Notes: a model not told the origin generated them from the letters alone. Positions 17,399 through 26,709 are shown, counted from the first letter of the stretch. The stretch: DNA of 54,401 nt from Chloroflexia bacterium (GCA_016928715.1 JAFGKG010000106.1:1-54401); one strand, 5' to 3'. Made by a program: numbers and translations.

Positions 17399-18331
17399 AT
17401 GCCCAATTTTACCAGGTTACAAGAGCTGGTCTATGAGGTCAAGATTGCCGACGTGATGACCAAGGATGTCATCACGGTTGGACCCGATATCACCATGGGC
17501 GAGTTGCGCGAGATCCTGCGGGATAGCAATATTTCGGGCACACCGGTGATGGACCAGGGGCGTATGGTGGGCATTATCAGCATCGAGGATCTGATCAAGG
17601 CCCTGGTCGAAGGGGGGATGAATGGCCTCTCCATCCGGGTGGGGGACAAGATGACCTCCAAACCACTGACCATTCGTTCGGACGAGACGGTCGTCCTGGC
17701 GGTCAATTACTTTAACCGCTACAAGTTTGGCCGTTTCCCGGTCGTGGACAGGGATGACAACCTGGTCGGCATTCTCACCCGGGGCGATATCATCTCGGGG
17801 CTGCTCAAGCAGTTGGAGCACGAATATCACCACGAGGAGATGCTCCGTCACCGGGTCAGCCACGTGTTCGAGGATCTCATCTCGGACCTAACCTGTATCA
17901 AGCTGCACTGCAACGTGGTGGCGCGAGATTTTGAGCGCGCCGGCGAGGCCTCCAGCCGTATCAAGCGGGCGCTGACCCGGCTGGGTGTGTCGCCACAGAT
18001 TGTGCGGCGGGTGGCCATCGCCACCTACGAACTGGAGATCAATATCGTCATTCACGCCCAGGAACGCGGGGAGGTCATTGCCGAGATCCAGTCCGAGAAA
18101 ATTATCATTCGGGCGGTAGATTCGGGGCCGGGCATTCCCGATATTGAAAAAGCCATGCAGCCGGGCTGGTCGACCGCCCCGGCCTGGATTCGCGAGATGG
18201 GCTTTGGCGCCGGGATGGGCCTGCTGAATGTGCAGCGCTGCGCGGACGAGATGTTGATCGAGTCCCCCCACGGTCAGTGGACCTCGGTCAAGATCGAGAT
18301 CTATTTAAATGAAAAGTCCAGGGACAACTAG
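17399..18331 (+). CDS. CBS-pair protein with anti-sigma-type HATPase domain
   Basis: In 310 residues, two CBS motifs (about 15-140: IADVMTKDVITVGP, then VGDKMTSKPLTIRS) form a Bateman module that normally binds adenosyl ligands. They are followed by a DRTGG-neighbour type linker and a GHKL ATPase domain of the RsbW/SpoIIAB class (about 200-305; N box ELEINIVIHA, G1 DSGPGI, G2 GFGAGMGL). Such kinases bind sigma factors or phosphorylate anti-anti-sigma proteins, but neither partner is encoded here. The energy-state sensing of CBS domains suits a switch for a redox complex; this is inference. Confidence 0.87.
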   Translation: MPNFTRLQELVYEVKIADVMTKDVITVGPDITMGELREILRDSNISGTPVMDQGRMVGIISIEDLIKALVEGGMNGLSIRVGDKMTSKPLTIRSDETVVLAVNYFNRYKFGRFPVVDRDDNLVGILTRGDIISGLLKQLEHEYHHEEMLRHRVSHVFEDLISDLTCIKLHCNVVARDFERAGEASSRIKRALTRLGVSPQIVRRVAIATYELEINIVIHAQERGEVIAEIQSEKIIIRAVDSGPGIPDIEKAMQPGWSTAPAWIREMGFGAGMGLLNVQRCADEMLIESPHGQWTSVKIEIYLNEKSRDN

Positions 18332-18371
18332 GTCCTGGCCAGGGCCGCCGGACAACTGTGGAGGAGCGTCC

Positions 18372-18716
18372 ATGAAGTTAAACGAGATCTGCACTGAATT
18401 AGAGCTAGAGGTACGGACGGCGGCCGACAAGCTGGACCGGCAGGTCCGGGCCGGCTATGCTTCCGATCTGTTGAGCTGCGTGATGGCCAGGGCCCAGTCC
18501 GGCAGTGTCTGGATTACCATTCAGGGACACCCGAACATTGTGGCGGTAGCCAGCCTGCTCAACCTGGCCGGTATCATTGTCGCCGAAGGAGTCATGCCCG
18601 ACGAGGCCACGGTGGCCAAGGCCGAGGAAGAGGGCGTCCCGCTGTTGACCTCTCCCCTGACCATGTATACGCTGGCCGGCAGGCTTTTTGCCCTGGGCAT
18701 ATCGGGCGTAGAGTAG
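18372..18716 (+). CDS. DRTGG-domain protein (second copy)
   Basis: A 114-residue single-domain protein starting at ATG 18372 behind a GAGGAG ribosome site. It is related to the protein at 16918 and lies between the two HATPase genes. The set DRTGG, HATPase, PHP and SpoIIE-like protein is a recurring neighbourhood of bifurcating hydrogenases in anaerobes, from established gene-context knowledge. Molecular function is unknown. Confidence 0.75.
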   Translation: MKLNEICTELELEVRTAADKLDRQVRAGYASDLLSCVMARAQSGSVWITIQGHPNIVAVASLLNLAGIIVAEGVMPDEATVAKAEEEGVPLLTSPLTMYTLAGRLFALGISGVE

Positions 18717-18727
18717 AATGGCTTAGG

Positions 18728-19420
18728 ATGAGCGCTTTTGCGGATGCCAGGCAGCCCTTTGCGGGATCGACCGACGAACTCGTCGAGGAGGGGTCCGAGG
18801 GTGTCTGCGAGGCCCGCAGCATTGAAGCACCAGAGTTGATCCATTGGTCTGCTTGTATGCGCGAATTGAGTCTGCACATTTTGGACGCGGTTGAAAATTC
18901 GATTCAGGCGGGGGCTTCCCTCGTGGAACTGACCATTGAGGAGGATCTGGCCGCCGATCGCTTGCACATTACCATCCGAGATAACGGCTACGGTATGGAC
19001 GAGGCCCAACTGGCCCGCATCAGCGATCCCTTTTTCACCACGCGCAAGACACGCCACGTGGGCCTGGGGATCCCGCTCTTCAAGGCCGCGGCCGAGCGCT
19101 GCAACGGGGAGTTGATCATCACCTCGCAGCCAGGCCTGGGCACCACGGTGCGGGCCACGTTCCAGTACAGCCACATCGACCGGGCGCCCCTGGGCGACAT
19201 GTCGGGGACGCTGCTGACGATCATTCTCTTTGAGCGGAGCGACCTGCACTACGTGCACCGGGTGAACGGGCATGTCTTTGAGTTCAGCACCGCCGAGATA
19301 CGGTCCGAATTGGGCGATATCCCTCTCTCCCACCCCGATGTCCGCAAGTGGCTAAGGACCTTTATCGTCGAGGGGGAGCAGAGCGTGCGGCATCCCGAAT
19401 CGCCTGTTCATCTGGCTTGA
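18728..19420 (+). CDS. Stand-alone HATPase_c (GHKL) protein
   Basis: A kinase-like ATPase without HisKA or transmembrane parts. The conserved portion begins at Met 18857 (MRELSLHILDAVENSI); the extra 43 residues from ATG 18728 look unconserved, so 18857 may be the true start although it lacks a clear ribosome site. Motifs visible are the N box (LDAVENSI), G1 box (DNGYGMD), F box (FFTTR) and G2 (HVGLGIPL). The family lies beside HydABC-type and Hdr-type gene sets. A regulatory kinase role is presumed. Confidence 0.8.
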   Translation: MSAFADARQPFAGSTDELVEEGSEGVCEARSIEAPELIHWSACMRELSLHILDAVENSIQAGASLVELTIEEDLAADRLHITIRDNGYGMDEAQLARISDPFFTTRKTRHVGLGIPLFKAAAERCNGELIITSQPGLGTTVRATFQYSHIDRAPLGDMSGTLLTIILFERSDLHYVHRVNGHVFEFSTAEIRSELGDIPLSHPDVRKWLRTFIVEGEQSVRHPESPVHLA

Positions 19421-19456
19421 TGGCGGGATAGCCGTAGTTTAGCTGGGGCCGAGACG

Positions 19457-20239
19457 TTGCGTTTTTTTGGTGCGGATCTGCACATCCATACGGTCCTATC
19501 GCCCTGTGCCGAGTTGGAGATGCTGCCCGAGTTTATTGTGGAACGGGCCCTCGAGTTGGACCTGGACATCATTGCCGTCACCGATCACAACTCGGCCGAG
19601 AATGCGGCGGCCATGGTGACGGCCGCCACTGACACCGGGCTCACGGTGCTGCCCGGTATGGAGGTCCAGACGCGCGAGGAGGTCCACCTCGTCTGCCTGT
19701 TCGACACGCTGGAACAGGCCTGGCAGTGGCAGGAGGAGGTCTATGCCCATCTGCCCCGGCTAAAGAACAAGGAGGAGGTGTTTGGGACGCAGATCGTGCT
19801 CGATGCAGAGGGCCAGGCCCAGGGATACAACGAGCGCCTGCTCTTGACCTCAACCTCGTTTTCTTTGGAGCAAGTGTTGGGACGGGTAGGTCAGATAGGG
19901 GGATTGTGCATCCCGGCCCACGTGGACCGGCCGGCCTACAGCATCATGGCCAACCTGGGTTTTATCCCCCCGGAGTTAGATTTTCCAGGGGTCGAGATAT
20001 CGCAGTTGGTCAAGTTGGAACAAGCACGGCAGCGCTTTCCCCAACTGGAGCAGTACAGCCTGATCGCCAACGGCGATGCCCATCGGCTGAACGAATTAGT
20101 CCGGCGCACTACCTTCAAGATGCAGGCGCCGACGGTGGCCGAAATTGCCCTGGCGCTGGCCGGGGAGGGCGGACGGGGCGTCTGGGTGGACGGCAAAAAC
20201 TCGGGCCGCGTAACGGCTTCGTCTGGGGTTACCACGTGA
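19457..20239 (+). CDS. PHP-domain metal-dependent phosphoesterase
   Basis: A 260-residue PHP (polymerase and histidinol phosphatase) fold protein with its metal ligands in place: DLHIHT, TDHNS, GMEVQT..HLVCLF, PAHVDRP and NGDAH. Start codon is TTG 19457. The fold hydrolyses phosphate esters, for example of nucleotides; the substrate here is unknown. The stop overlaps the next gene's GTG start (GTGA at 20236), so both are co-translated. Confidence 0.87.
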   Translation: MRFFGADLHIHTVLSPCAELEMLPEFIVERALELDLDIIAVTDHNSAENAAAMVTAATDTGLTVLPGMEVQTREEVHLVCLFDTLEQAWQWQEEVYAHLPRLKNKEEVFGTQIVLDAEGQAQGYNERLLLTSTSFSLEQVLGRVGQIGGLCIPAHVDRPAYSIMANLGFIPPELDFPGVEISQLVKLEQARQRFPQLEQYSLIANGDAHRLNELVRRTTFKMQAPTVAEIALALAGEGGRGVWVDGKNSGRVTASSGVTT

Positions 20240-21348
20240 ACCTGTGGATCGAAACGGCCTGGCAAGAGCTGCTTCCTATCGAGAAAGTAGCCGTTCATAA
20301 TATTGTTCGCACCTTTCAAACTGAAACGCTGTTTTGGGCCTTCCTGGTGAGCGCGCTTTCCTCGGGCGACGCGGCGGGCCGGGTTGCCGCGCAGGTGGAG
20401 CAGAGGCTGACCCAGGGGCAATCCCTGGACGCGGTGCTGCCGGCCGTGCTGGGCTCGCTGCGGCCGGGCGAGTATGTCCCGCTGGCAATGCTCCAGGTCG
20501 TCGGCGGCCGGCAGGTACAACTGGTGGAGGTGGACGCCCCGCCGCTCTTTATGGTCCGCCGCGGTCGGTTGATCCTCTTGCCCGTGATCGAGGAGGAAGT
20601 GCAGGGGCGCCTGGTCCGCCGCTGTGACTTTGCTCTGCAGCAAGGCGATCACCTGGCCATGGTCAACACCGAGTACATCCGGGCCAAAGGTTGGGACCGC
20701 CGTTGGGGCTGGCGGGACATTGCCCTCTCCATCAAGCGACTGACCGACACTGGCTGTGACGCCTGGCAGTTGCTGGGGGCGCTCCTCCGTATGTACGAGC
20801 GCTTGTCCCAGGACGAGGGCCAAGCGCACATTACGGTCGTTGCCATGCACGTGCGGCCCCTCCGTACGCTGACCTTGTGGAGCGGTCCCCCGGCCGACCT
20901 GGCCCGTGACCAGGAGGCTGTGGACAGTCTGCTGGCCGAGACGGGGACCCGCGTCATCTGCGGGGGTACGACCGCCGAGATCGCCGCCCGGCTGCTGGGC
21001 CGGCCGCTCGAGATAGAAGCCCGCCCGGCGGGTGGTTGGGACGATGTCCCCCCCACCTCGCGCTTGGAGGGGGTAGATCTGGTCACCGAAGGCGTGGTGA
21101 CCCTGCGCAGGACTCGCCGGCTTTTGGCCGGGGCCCGACGAGCAAGGGACCTGCCCCGTTCCAATGACGGGGCCACCCGCTTGGCCCGGCTGCTGCTGGC
21201 GGCGGACGTCGTTCGTTTTGTCATCGGTTTGGCCGTGAACCCAGCCCAGATGGACGGTCAAGTTTCCTGGCGCCAACAGGTCCTGGAAGGATTGGTGACA
21301 GAGCTGAGAACAGGAGGGAAAATTGTATCGGTGGAATATATCGGATAG
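20236..21348 (+). CDS. SpoIIE/PP2C-like protein lacking visible metal-binding aspartates
   Basis: This 370-residue protein (GTG start overlapping the PHP stop) matches the SpoIIE-like proteins found in bifurcating-enzyme gene sets: N-terminal FLVSALSSGDAAGR, central beta-rich core, ITVVAMHVRPL. In active PP2C/SpoIIE phosphatases the corresponding places hold an Asp-Gly and a late Asp-Asp; here I see SALSSGD and QAHITVV. It may be a pseudophosphatase that senses rather than hydrolyses. With the two GHKL proteins it looks like a partner-switching set without an obvious STAS partner. Confidence 0.7.
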   Translation: MNLWIETAWQELLPIEKVAVHNIVRTFQTETLFWAFLVSALSSGDAAGRVAAQVEQRLTQGQSLDAVLPAVLGSLRPGEYVPLAMLQVVGGRQVQLVEVDAPPLFMVRRGRLILLPVIEEEVQGRLVRRCDFALQQGDHLAMVNTEYIRAKGWDRRWGWRDIALSIKRLTDTGCDAWQLLGALLRMYERLSQDEGQAHITVVAMHVRPLRTLTLWSGPPADLARDQEAVDSLLAETGTRVICGGTTAEIAARLLGRPLEIEARPAGGWDDVPPTSRLEGVDLVTEGVVTLRRTRRLLAGARRARDLPRSNDGATRLARLLLAADVVRFVIGLAVNPAQMDGQVSWRQQVLEGLVTELRTGGKIVSVEYIG

Positions 21349-21387
21349 TTTTGATCGGGCGTTCAAACAGAGAGGAGGTACAGGGCT

Positions 21388-22233
21388 ATGGAACCATTGA
21401 GAATCGGTGTCTATATCTGTGACTGTGGTGTGAACATTGGGGCCACGGTGCACACCGAGCGGGTCGTCGCCTTTGCCCAGGGTCTCCCGGGGGTGGCGGT
21501 CGCTCGCAAGTACAAGTACATGTGCTCCGAGCCAGGTCAGGACATGATCAAGGAGGACATTCAAAAGGAGGGCCTCAACCGGGTGGTGGTGGCCTCCTGC
21601 AGCCCGCGGATGCACGAGGTGACTTTTCAGGCGGCCCTCAGAGAGTCTGGCCTCAATCCCTACTACTTTGCCATGGCCAACATCCGGGAACACGTCTCGT
21701 GGGTGGTCGACGACATAGAAAAAGCTACCACCAAGGCCAAGCGCCTGGTCGGCGCGGCCGTGGCCCGCGTGACCCACCAGGCCCCGCTGGAACCACGCCG
21801 CGAACCGGTGACCCGGGCCGCGTTGGTGATTGGCGCCGGGATTGCCGGCATCCAGGCGGCCCTCTCGATAGCCGACGCCGGCTATCCGGTATACCTGGTC
21901 GAGCGGGAGCCGTCCGTCGGTGGGCATATGGCCGAGCTGGACAAGACCTTCCCCACTCTCGACTGCAGTACCTGAATCCTCGGCCCCAAGATGATGGATG
22001 TCGGTCGACATCCCAACATAACGCTGTTGAGCTGGAGCGAGCTCGAGGACGTTGCCGGATACGTGGGCAACTTTCAGGTCAAGGTGCGCAAAAAGGCCCG
22101 CTATGTGGACGAAGCCAAGTGCACCGGCTGTGGAACCTGCTGGACCGAGTGTCTCACCCGGCGCATCCCCCAGTTAAAGTTGATCAAGATGGGCGAGATG
22201 AGCATTGGTGAAAGGAGGCCAGGAGAGCGATGA
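21388..22233 (+). CDS. hdrA: N-terminal half of a split selenocysteine HdrA
   Basis: Reading UGA 21973-21975 as selenocysteine (residue 196) gives 281 residues that match HdrA from its start to the inserted ferredoxin: N-terminal domain with CDCGVNI, MCSEPG and CSPRMHE; FAD-binding [52 protein letters not shown]; one [4Fe-4S] motif CTGCGTCWTEC. Methanococcal HdrA has selenocysteine at this site; most others have Cys. The protein then stops, whereas HdrA normally continues for several hundred residues. The missing part is in the protein at 24912. The stop overlaps the nuoE start (ATGA). A plain pseudogene is unlikely because both halves keep their motifs and share an operon. Confidence 0.88.
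21973..22013 (+). promoter_or_regulatory. Selenocysteine UGA codon and SECIS hairpin of hdrA
   Basis: UGA at 21973-21975 is followed 20 bases later by a perfect seven-pair stem, GGATGTC (21996-22002) with GACATCC (22007-22013), closing a GGTC loop similar to the GGTCT loops of the two fdhA elements. Confidence 0.85.
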
Positions 22234-22715
22234 CGGCTGTAGATACGATGCACACACGGGTAAACGAGATCATTGATACCTGCGGCGAGAACAGGGCGAA
22301 CAGTCTGCTCGTGCTGCAGGAAATTCAACACGAATACAACTATTTGCCGCGCACAGCGCTGGAGCAAGTAGCGGATCGCATGGAAATCCCGCTCAGCGAG
22401 GTCTATCACCTGGCCACCTTCTATCGACATTTCAGCCTCAGCCCCAAGGGGGACTTTTGCCTGCGCGTCTGTATGGGGACCGCCTGCCACGTCCATGGTG
22501 CCCCGCGTATCCTGGAGGCATTTGAGCGGGAATTGGGGATCAAAGCTGGCGAGAGCACCGCCGACGGCACCTATTCGCTGGAAGCGACCGGCTGCCTGGG
22601 CGCTTGTGCTCAGGCCCCCATCATGATGGTCAATGAAGAAGCCCATCCCCAGATTACGGCTGCGGATGTGCCCGACGTGCTGGAGCAATGCCAGTGCGCG
22701 CTTCCGGAACAGTAG
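22230..22715 (+). CDS. nuoE: NuoE-like [2Fe-2S] subunit
   Basis: The 161-residue protein has a thioredoxin-like [2Fe-2S] domain with ligands in CMGTACHVHG and CLGACAQAP, preceded by the helical NuoE N-terminus (LLVLQEIQHEYNYLP). It is the 24-kDa-type subunit of NADH-dehydrogenase and HydC/HndA-type modules, passing electrons to or from the FMN of NuoF. Start overlaps the hdrA stop. It is a separate version of the NuoE domain fused at 7410. Confidence 0.93.
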   Translation: MTAVDTMHTRVNEIIDTCGENRANSLLVLQEIQHEYNYLPRTALEQVADRMEIPLSEVYHLATFYRHFSLSPKGDFCLRVCMGTACHVHGAPRILEAFERELGIKAGESTADGTYSLEATGCLGACAQAPIMMVNEEAHPQITAADVPDVLEQCQCALPEQ

Positions 22716-22727
22716 GGAGGTAGCACA

Positions 22728-23099
22728 ATGCCCAAGATCAAGAGTTTAGAAGAGCTGCAGCAACTGCGCCAGCAGTTGCAACATGATATCAAGGCACGTA
22801 CGGACAAGGCCACCACCATCACGGTGGGAATGGGTACCTGCGGCATTGCCGCCGGGGCTCGCGAGGTGATGCACGCCATCATGGCCGAGCTGGAGAACCG
22901 AAACATCGATGCGCATGTAACCACCGTGGGCTGTATTGGTATGTGCTCCAAGGAACCACTGGTCGATATCCAGCAGGGCGACGAACCCCGCATCACTTAT
23001 GGCAGTATCCATCCGGATATGGTGCCGCGCTTGATCGAGGAACATCTGGTCAAGGGTGAGGTGGTCGAGGAGTGGGTCGTCGGACGGGTAGGAGGGTGA
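22728..23099 (+). CDS. Small thioredoxin-like [2Fe-2S] ferredoxin
   Basis: A 123-residue protein with a coiled N-terminus and the motifs MGTCGIAAGAREV and GCIGMCSKEP, the three-cysteine version of the [2Fe-2S] ferredoxin-like fold that precedes NuoF in HydABC and HndABCD enzymes (HndB type). It probably bridges electrons inside the NADH module. Only three Cys are seen in the motifs, usual for this subfamily; the cluster's presence should not be assumed. Confidence 0.85.
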   Translation: MPKIKSLEELQQLRQQLQHDIKARTDKATTITVGMGTCGIAAGAREVMHAIMAELENRNIDAHVTTVGCIGMCSKEPLVDIQQGDEPRITYGSIHPDMVPRLIEEHLVKGEVVEEWVVGRVGG

Positions 23100-23101
23100 C
23101 G

Positions 23102-24880
23102 ATGGCTGAACAATATCGTGCCGACGTACTGGTCAGTTGCCTGCACGAACGCGAGCCAGAACTGATCCCGGCTCTGCAGCAAGAGATCCAGCAGCGTGGT
23201 CTACAAGGAGAGATCCGGGTGGTCGAGGCCGGATGCCGGGGCTTTTGCTCCGTGGGCCCGGTCATTTTGATCGAACCGGAGGGTATTTTTTACGTTGGAG
23301 TCAAAGCGGCCGACGTGCCCGAGATGGTCGAAGAGACCCTGGTCAAGGGCCGCGTGGTCAATCGGTTGACCTATCGGGAACCGGAAACGCGCCAGCGTAT
23401 CCCCTATTACGAGGATCTGCCCTTCCACAGCAAGCAGCAGCGGGTTGTACTGCGTAACTGCGGCTTGATCAATCCGCTGTCCATCGACGAGTACATCGCC
23501 GTTGGCGGCTACCAGGGTTTGGCCCAGGCCCTGCAAATGACGCCTGAACAGATCATCGATGTTGTCAAGGCCTCTGGCCTGCGCGGTCGCGGTGGGGCCG
23601 GCTTTTCTACTGGCCGCAAGTGGGCTTCGGCCCGCCAGGCCAAAGGCGAACCCAAATACTTTTTGGTCAACGGCGACGAGGGTGACCCCAACTGCTTTAT
23701 GGACCGGGCCCTGATGGAGGGGGATCCCCACAGCATTCTGGAGGGCATGATCATTGGCGCTTATGCCATTGGCTCCCACGAAGGTTACTTTTACATCCCC
23801 TATGAACACCGTGGCTCGGTCCAGTCCGTGGGAATGGCCATCGAGCAGGCCCGTGAGTACGGCCTGCTGGGTGATGATATTCTTGGCTCTGGCTTTTCCT
23901 TTGACGCAACCCTGCGTCAGGGCGCCCACTGCTTTGTCGGGGGCGAGTCCACGGCCATTCTCAAAGCGGTGGAGGGCCGCGCCAGCGAGCCGCGGCCCAA
24001 GCACATCCATACCACCGATGTGGGCCTCTGGGACAAACCCAGTTGCCTGAACAACGTCAAAACCTTGAATACCATCCCCGAGATCATCCTCCGCGGTGCC
24101 GAGTGGTACGCGGCCATCGGTACAGAGCGCAGCAAGGGCACCCAGGTCTTTTCCCTGGCCGGCAAGGTCAACAACGTCGGCCTGGCTGAAGTGCCGATGG
24201 GCATCACGGTGCAAGAGCTGGTCTTTGACGTCGGCGGCGGTGTGCCCAAGGACCGCGAGTTCAAAGCTATCCAAATCGGGGGCCCCTCCGGCGGCTTTGT
24301 CCCGGCCAGCTTGCACGATATGCCCATGGACTATGAGTCTCTGTCCGAGGCCGGCTCGATGATGGGCACCGGCGGGGTGATCGTAATCGATGACCGCACC
24401 TGCGTCGTGGACACCACCCGCTATTTCCTGGGCTTTCTCCAGGCCGAGTCCTGCGGCAAGTGTGCGCCCTGCCGCGAGGGCCTGCGGCGCATGCACGAGA
24501 TCCTGACCCTCATCACCACCGGGCAGGGCAAGATGGAACACCTCGAAACCCTGGAGGGGATGGCCAAGATCATCAAGGAAACCTCCCTGTGCGGCCTGGG
24601 CAAGTCGGCCCCTAACCCCGTGCTCAGCGGACTGCGCTACTTCCGCGACGAGTATGTGGCCCACATCGAGGGCCGCTGTCCGGCCGGCGTCTGCAAGGAG
24701 TTGATTACCTTCCGCATCCTGGCCGATGCCTGTACCGGCTGTATGGCTTGCCTGCGCAAGTGCCCACAGAACGCGATTAGCGGGGAAAAGAAGCAGGTCC
24801 ACGTCATCGACCAATCATTGTGTATCAAGTGCGGTGTTTGCCGCGACGTCTGCAAGTTCGACGCTGTCGTCGCCGAGTGA
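23102..24880 (+). CDS. nuoF: NuoF/HydB-like NADH-binding flavoprotein with extra ferredoxin domains
   Basis: ATG 23102 starts two bases after the previous stop; a longer in-frame reading overlaps that gene. The 592 residues contain an N-terminal [2Fe-2S] thioredoxin-like domain (VSCLHE, GCRGFCSVGP), the NuoF core (GRGGAGF NADH site, NGDEGDPNCFMDR FMN site, SCGKCAPCREG cluster), and a C-terminal pair of [4Fe-4S] motifs (CTGCMACLRKCP, CIKCGVCRDVC). This is the domain order of HydB/HndC, the flavoprotein of electron-bifurcating hydrogenases. It lies between the two HdrA halves and should connect NAD(H) to the Hdr assembly. Confidence 0.94.
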   Translation: MAEQYRADVLVSCLHEREPELIPALQQEIQQRGLQGEIRVVEAGCRGFCSVGPVILIEPEGIFYVGVKAADVPEMVEETLVKGRVVNRLTYREPETRQRIPYYEDLPFHSKQQRVVLRNCGLINPLSIDEYIAVGGYQGLAQALQMTPEQIIDVVKASGLRGRGGAGFSTGRKWASARQAKGEPKYFLVNGDEGDPNCFMDRALMEGDPHSILEGMIIGAYAIGSHEGYFYIPYEHRGSVQSVGMAIEQAREYGLLGDDILGSGFSFDATLRQGAHCFVGGESTAILKAVEGRASEPRPKHIHTTDVGLWDKPSCLNNVKTLNTIPEIILRGAEWYAAIGTERSKGTQVFSLAGKVNNVGLAEVPMGITVQELVFDVGGGVPKDREFKAIQIGGPSGGFVPASLHDMPMDYESLSEAGSMMGTGGVIVIDDRTCVVDTTRYFLGFLQAESCGKCAPCREGLRRMHEILTLITTGQGKMEHLETLEGMAKIIKETSLCGLGKSAPNPVLSGLRYFRDEYVAHIEGRCPAGVCKELITFRILADACTGCMACLRKCPQNAISGEKKQVHVIDQSLCIKCGVCRDVCKFDAVVAE

Positions 24881-24911
24881 CGCCTGGGCGTGGCATAACG
24901 GAGGAATAGAT

Positions 24912-26696
24912 ATGGCTACACTGATCATTGATGGACAAGAGCTGCACGCCGAGGAAGGGCAGACCGTCCTGGAGGTGGCCCAGGCTAACGGTATCGATAT
25001 CCCCACCCTTTGCCACCACCCGGCGCTGGAGCCCTTTGGCGCCTGCCGCCTCTGCACGGTGGCGATTAAACGTCGTGGCTGGACCAGCCTGCAGACCGCC
25101 TGTACCCACCCGGCCTGGGATGGCCTCGAGGTCCAGACCCGCTCGCCGGAGGTCATTGAGGCGCGCAAGACGATCTTGGGGTTCTTTCTTTCTCGTTGTC
25201 CCAACGTACCCGTGATCCAGGACTTGGCCCGGGAGTACGGCATTACCGAGCCGCCCTTCCCGGTGGAGGATCCCGATGAAAAGTGCATCCTCTGCGGCCT
25301 GTGCGTGCGCACCTGCAACGAACTGGTCCAGGCCAAAGTCCTCAATTTTGTCGATGCCGGTCCAGATCGCAAGGTAGGGCCGGCCTTTATGGAGAAAACC
25401 CGCGCCTGCATCGGCTGCGGGGCCTGCACCATCGTCTGCCCCACCGGGGCCATCGAAATGCTGCTCAACCGCGAGGGCGTTACCCTGAGCCCGGACTATG
25501 CGGTCTATGAGGAAAAGCCGCTGGGACCGACCTCGGCCATCTATATCCCCTCCCTGCAGGCCGTGCCCCGCGTGCCCGTGATCGACGCCGATTCCTGCAT
25601 CCACTTCCGCCAGCTCGATCGCAGCGAGGGCGAGATCGCCGACGCCTGTCAGGTCTGCCAGACCCTCTGCGAGGCCGGAGCGGTCGACTTTACGCAGGAG
25701 GACGAGATCCTCGACCTGCAGGTGGGCTCAATCATCGTCGCCACCGGCTTTCAATTGTGGGACCCCCACAAACTGCCCCAGTACTCCTACGGCCAGTCGC
25801 CCAACATTATCACGGGCATCGAGTTCGAGCGGCTCTCCAACGCCGGTGGCGTCACCGAGGGCGAGATCCTGCTGGCCGATGGACGCAAGCCGGAACGGGT
25901 GGCCATCATTCACTGTGTGGGCAGCCGCGACCACAACGCCCACGAATACTGCTCCCGCTTTTGCTGCATGTACGCGCTCAAGCAGGCCCACCTGATCCGG
26001 GACAAGACCGGCGCCGAGGTCTATGAATTCTATATGGATATGCGCGCCTTTGGCAAGGGCTACGAAGAGTTCTATGAGCGCGTCCAGGAAGAGGGCATTG
26101 TCATGATCCGCGGTCGGGGGGCCGAGGTCGAGGTGCTGCCGAACGGCAAGCTCCAGGTCAAGGGCGAGGACGCCAACCTGGCCAAGGTGGTCTCGGTGGA
26201 CGTCGACATGGTGGTGCTCTGCTCGGCGGTCGAGGCCGACTATGATGCCGATCGCATCGCGGGCCTCTTGGGCCTGGGCCGCACCTCGGATGGCTTTTTC
26301 GCCGAGGCCCACCCCAAGCTGCGCCCGGTCGAGACCAACACGGACGGCATCTTTTTGGCCGGGAACTGCCAGGGACCGCGGGACGTGCCGGATACTGTGG
26401 CTCACGCCAATGCCGCCGCCGTAATGGCCCTGGGCCTGTTGAGCCGGGGCGAGGTGACCATTTCGCCTATCGTGGCCCAAGTGGACCCCGACAAGTGTGT
26501 GGGCTGCGGTGACTGCATCCTGGTTTGCCCCTATACGGCTATCACCCGTGTCGACGAAAAAGCTTCGATCAACCCGGCGTTGTGCAAGGGTTGCGGTACC
26601 TGTGCCGCCACCTGTCCTTCCGGAGCGATTACGGCCCTCCACTTTACCAGCCAGGAATTGGTCGCCCAGATCGACGCCTTGCTGGCGCTAGTATGA
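24912..26696 (+). CDS. NuoG-type iron-sulfur domain fused to the C-terminal half of HdrA
   Basis: ATG 24912 follows GGAGGAA. Residues 1 to about 80 form a NuoG-like [2Fe-2S] domain (Cys34, 45, 48, 64); the His-Cys cluster of FdhA copy 1 is absent. Two [4Fe-4S] motifs follow ([23 protein letters not shown]). From about residue 205 the sequence is that of HdrA just after its inserted ferredoxin: [33 protein letters not shown] then [10 protein letters not shown] (ligands of the unusual HdrA cluster), the FAD-closing [22 protein letters not shown], and a terminal two-cluster ferredoxin ([24 protein letters not shown]). It thus complements the truncated HdrA at 21388 and physically links it to the NADH module. 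It has 594 residues. Confidence 0.9.
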   Translation: MATLIIDGQELHAEEGQTVLEVAQANGIDIPTLCHHPALEPFGACRLCTVAIKRRGWTSLQTACTHPAWDGLEVQTRSPEVIEARKTILGFFLSRCPNVPVIQDLAREYGITEPPFPVEDPDEKCILCGLCVRTCNELVQAKVLNFVDAGPDRKVGPAFMEKTRACIGCGACTIVCPTGAIEMLLNREGVTLSPDYAVYEEKPLGPTSAIYIPSLQAVPRVPVIDADSCIHFRQLDRSEGEIADACQVCQTLCEAGAVDFTQEDEILDLQVGSIIVATGFQLWDPHKLPQYSYGQSPNIITGIEFERLSNAGGVTEGEILLADGRKPERVAIIHCVGSRDHNAHEYCSRFCCMYALKQAHLIRDKTGAEVYEFYMDMRAFGKGYEEFYERVQEEGIVMIRGRGAEVEVLPNGKLQVKGEDANLAKVVSVDVDMVVLCSAVEADYDADRIAGLLGLGRTSDGFFAEAHPKLRPVETNTDGIFLAGNCQGPRDVPDTVAHANAAAVMALGLLSRGEVTISPIVAQVDPDKCVGCGDCILVCPYTAITRVDEKASINPALCKGCGTCAATCPSGAITALHFTSQELVAQIDALLALV

Positions 26697-26709
26697 GAGG
26701 AGAGTAACC

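Noticed and set aside
21388-22233. hdrA fragment as a decayed remnant
   Set aside because: Its motifs are intact, translation is coupled to nuoE, and the complementary C-terminal half is preserved three genes downstream in the same operon.
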